NCBI GenBank assembly: GCA_017942025.1
Contig: JAGAVH010000056.1
Span: forward strand, 1-33,484
From: Ruminiclostridium sp.
Lineage (GTDB): Bacteria; Bacillota; Clostridia; Oscillospirales; Ruminococcaceae
Direction: 5' to 3'
Length of the DNA stretch: 33,484 nucleotides
The translations under genes and the position numbers were made by a program. The notes below the pieces were generated by a model. It was not told where the DNA came from. It searched no databases and was given only the letters and a program-made list of their open reading frames with translations. Position 1 is the stretch's first letter. Every line of letters begins with the position of its first letter. Shown piece after piece: positions 32,342 to 33,484 of this stretch.

Positions 32342-32791
32342 ATGAAGAAAATTTTTAAAAGATCCTTATCGTTACTGCTGAGTCTTGCGCTTATTACGGC
32401 TATAGCGCTTACAACCGGTTGTAATGATAACAAGGAAACCCCAAAAACCTCGGACACCTCCATATCCGAAAGCCAGAAAGAAATCGTCGTAAAAGGCGAA
32501 GGAAAGACAAAGTTCAGTTTTTCCGTTACCGATAAGGACGGAAACACCACGGATTTTGAAATCAACACCGACAAGACAATCGTAGGAGAGGCTCTTCAGG
32601 AGCTTCAGCTCATCGAAGGTGACGAAAGCGAATATGGTCTTTTTGTAAAGAAGGTAAACGGCATAACCGCTGATTTCGACGTAGACAAGACCTATTGGGC
32701 ATTCTACGTAAACGGTGCTTACGCTTCTTCGGGTGTAGATACTACGGAAATCAAGGAAGGCGAAAGCTACGCCTTTAAAGTAGAAAAATAA
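32342..32791 (+). CDS. DUF4430 (transcobalamin C-like) lipoprotein
   Basis: This 149-residue protein has a lipoprotein signal peptide with lipobox LTTGC (C27), then a flexible Ser/Thr/Lys linker and one DUF4430 domain (residues ~50-148). The domain contains GEALQEL, GLFVKKVNGITADF and the YWAFYVNG-YASSGVD core that resembles the C-terminal cobalamin-embracing domain of transcobalamin. It is anchored outside the membrane and probably captures cobalamin or corrinoids for the downstream S-component. The ribosome site is AAAGGAAAAA. Its stop overlaps the next ATG (TAATG). A cobalamin riboswitch precedes it. Confidence 0.92.
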   Translation: MKKIFKRSLSLLLSLALITAIALTTGCNDNKETPKTSDTSISESQKEIVVKGEGKTKFSFSVTDKDGNTTDFEINTDKTIVGEALQELQLIEGDESEYGLFVKKVNGITADFDVDKTYWAFYVNGAYASSGVDTTEIKEGESYAFKVEK

Positions 32792-33309
32792 TGAAGCTAA
32801 GCATCAGAGAAACAGCAATATTTGCAATGCTGGGCACCCTTATGTACCTGTCAAAAATATTGCTTGAATTCTTGCCCAACATCCATCTGCTTGCGGTACT
32901 GACTATCTCCTATACGGTAGTTTACAGACAAAAGGCGCTGTATCCCATTTATGTATATGTGCTTCTGCTGGGACTTATGAACGGCTTTAGTATGTGGTGG
33001 ATACCCCATTTATATCTGTGGACGATACTCTGGGGCGTTACGATGCTGTTACCGAAAAAAATGCCTAAAATGGTAGCTCCGATAATATATATTATAGTCG
33101 CAGGCTGTCACGGCTTTTTATACGGCACTCTTTACGCACCTGCTCAGGCGATAATGTTCGGGCTAGATTTCAACGGTATGATTGCGTGGATAATAGCAGG
33201 GATTCCCTTTGATATCACCCACGGAATAAGCAATATGATAGGCGGACTTCTGATAGTGCCTGTCATTTCAGTAATACGGCTTGCCGAAAGAACTCACGCA
33301 AAATCATAA
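32791..33309 (+). CDS. ECF transporter S-component, probably for cobalamin/corrinoid
   Basis: This 172-residue membrane protein has five to six hydrophobic helices. The N-terminal RETAIFAMLGTLMYLSK matches helix 1 of S-components, where the small-residue AxxxA-type face contacts EcfT. It is coupled to the DUF4430 lipoprotein gene by a 1-nt overlap and shares its cobalamin riboswitch, so the substrate is most likely cobalamin or a precursor such as cobinamide. No EcfA/EcfT genes are in the window, so it probably uses a shared energising module encoded elsewhere. Confidence 0.88.
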   Translation: MKLSIRETAIFAMLGTLMYLSKILLEFLPNIHLLAVLTISYTVVYRQKALYPIYVYVLLLGLMNGFSMWWIPHLYLWTILWGVTMLLPKKMPKMVAPIIYIIVAGCHGFLYGTLYAPAQAIMFGLDFNGMIAWIIAGIPFDITHGISNMIGGLLIVPVISVIRLAERTHAKS

Positions 33310-33319
33310 TAAAAAATTA

Positions 33320-33343
33320 TCAGGTCACCGAAGGGTGACCTGA
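33320..33343 (+). terminator. Terminator of the cobalamin uptake operon
   Basis: tcaggtcacc pairs perfectly with ggtgacctga around gaag, 10 bp past the S-component stop. It borders copy 3 of the structured repeat, as bracketing hairpins do at copies 1 and 2. Confidence 0.75.
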
Positions 33344-33484
33344 CAGACTGAAGACAAACTCACGCACCGCAAAAATGCGTAAAATTCTGTACTTATCTTG
33401 CGAGCATACAAAACATTAATACAAAAGTTTAGGGAAGCCGAAAACGGCTTCCCTAAAGCATTTTTGCTTACTTCGTCAACTGAC
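33344..33484 (-). repeat. Structured intergenic repeat, copy 3, reverse orientation, cut by window end
   Basis: Reverse complement of the right ~140 bp of copies 1 and 2: it starts CAGACTGAAGACAAACTC, contains the acgca/tgcgt region, the terminator-like hairpin (33428-33457), and ends inside the TTGCTTACTTCGTCAACTGAC segment. The remainder lies beyond the window, so the second bracketing hairpin cannot be checked. Confidence 0.88.

Overview
The window reads as chromosome of an anaerobic gut clostridium, most likely Oscillospiraceae/Ruminococcus-like. This is an inference from low-to-moderate GC, strong Shine-Dalgarno sites, sigma-A promoters with 17-bp spacers, a proline T-box before proS, a cobalamin riboswitch, an AgrC/AgrA-type two-component pair and a YicI-type alpha-xylosidase. 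No rRNA or tRNA gene is visible.

Bases 1-7405 look like an acquired defence-type island. It holds the end of an AlbA_2 (Schlafen-type) gene, a start-less gene remnant, and a two-gene McrBC-like module: an AAA ATPase with a long coiled coil, followed by a DUF2357 protein with a PD-(D/E)xK nuclease core. Two direct repeats of about 425 bp, roughly 94% identical, flank the module. Each carries helically phased GGTCTTT copies like integrase arm sites, and one copy follows each cargo block. No integrase is in the window.

Bases 7406-17902 are ordinary chromosome: a DUF6440 protein, the TrkA/TrkH potassium uptake pair, a small membrane protein, proS with its T-box, a GH31 alpha-xylosidase with strongly biased codons plus a tiny acidic ORF, and an ECF sigma/anti-sigma pair with its own ECF-like promoter.

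Bases 17910-22718 are a five-gene minus-strand operon for a surface glycan: two GT2 glycosyltransferases, an ABC-2 exporter (permease and ATPase) and UDP-galactopyranose mutase, behind a consensus promoter. Upstream of it lies a 169-bp non-coding element whose ends pair and enclose a hairpin and a cloverleaf. Next come an AgrC/AgrA-type histidine kinase and LytTR regulator with paired LytTR-like sites upstream of their promoter, an isochorismatase-like hydrolase and a cysteine synthase.

Bases 27221-33309 hold a secreted, probably wall-anchored 5'-nucleotidase; a coupled operon (FGGY kinase, histidine phosphatase, zinc phospholipase C-like protein); and a cobalamin-riboswitch-controlled pair (DUF4430 lipoprotein and ECF S-component), probably for corrinoid uptake.

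The most unusual feature is a highly structured non-coding repeat present three times (15802-16041, 26855-27188, and 33344 to the window end in reverse orientation). It sits in 3' intergenic regions. Each of the two complete copies is bracketed by a pair of matching terminator-like hairpins whose sequence is specific to that copy.
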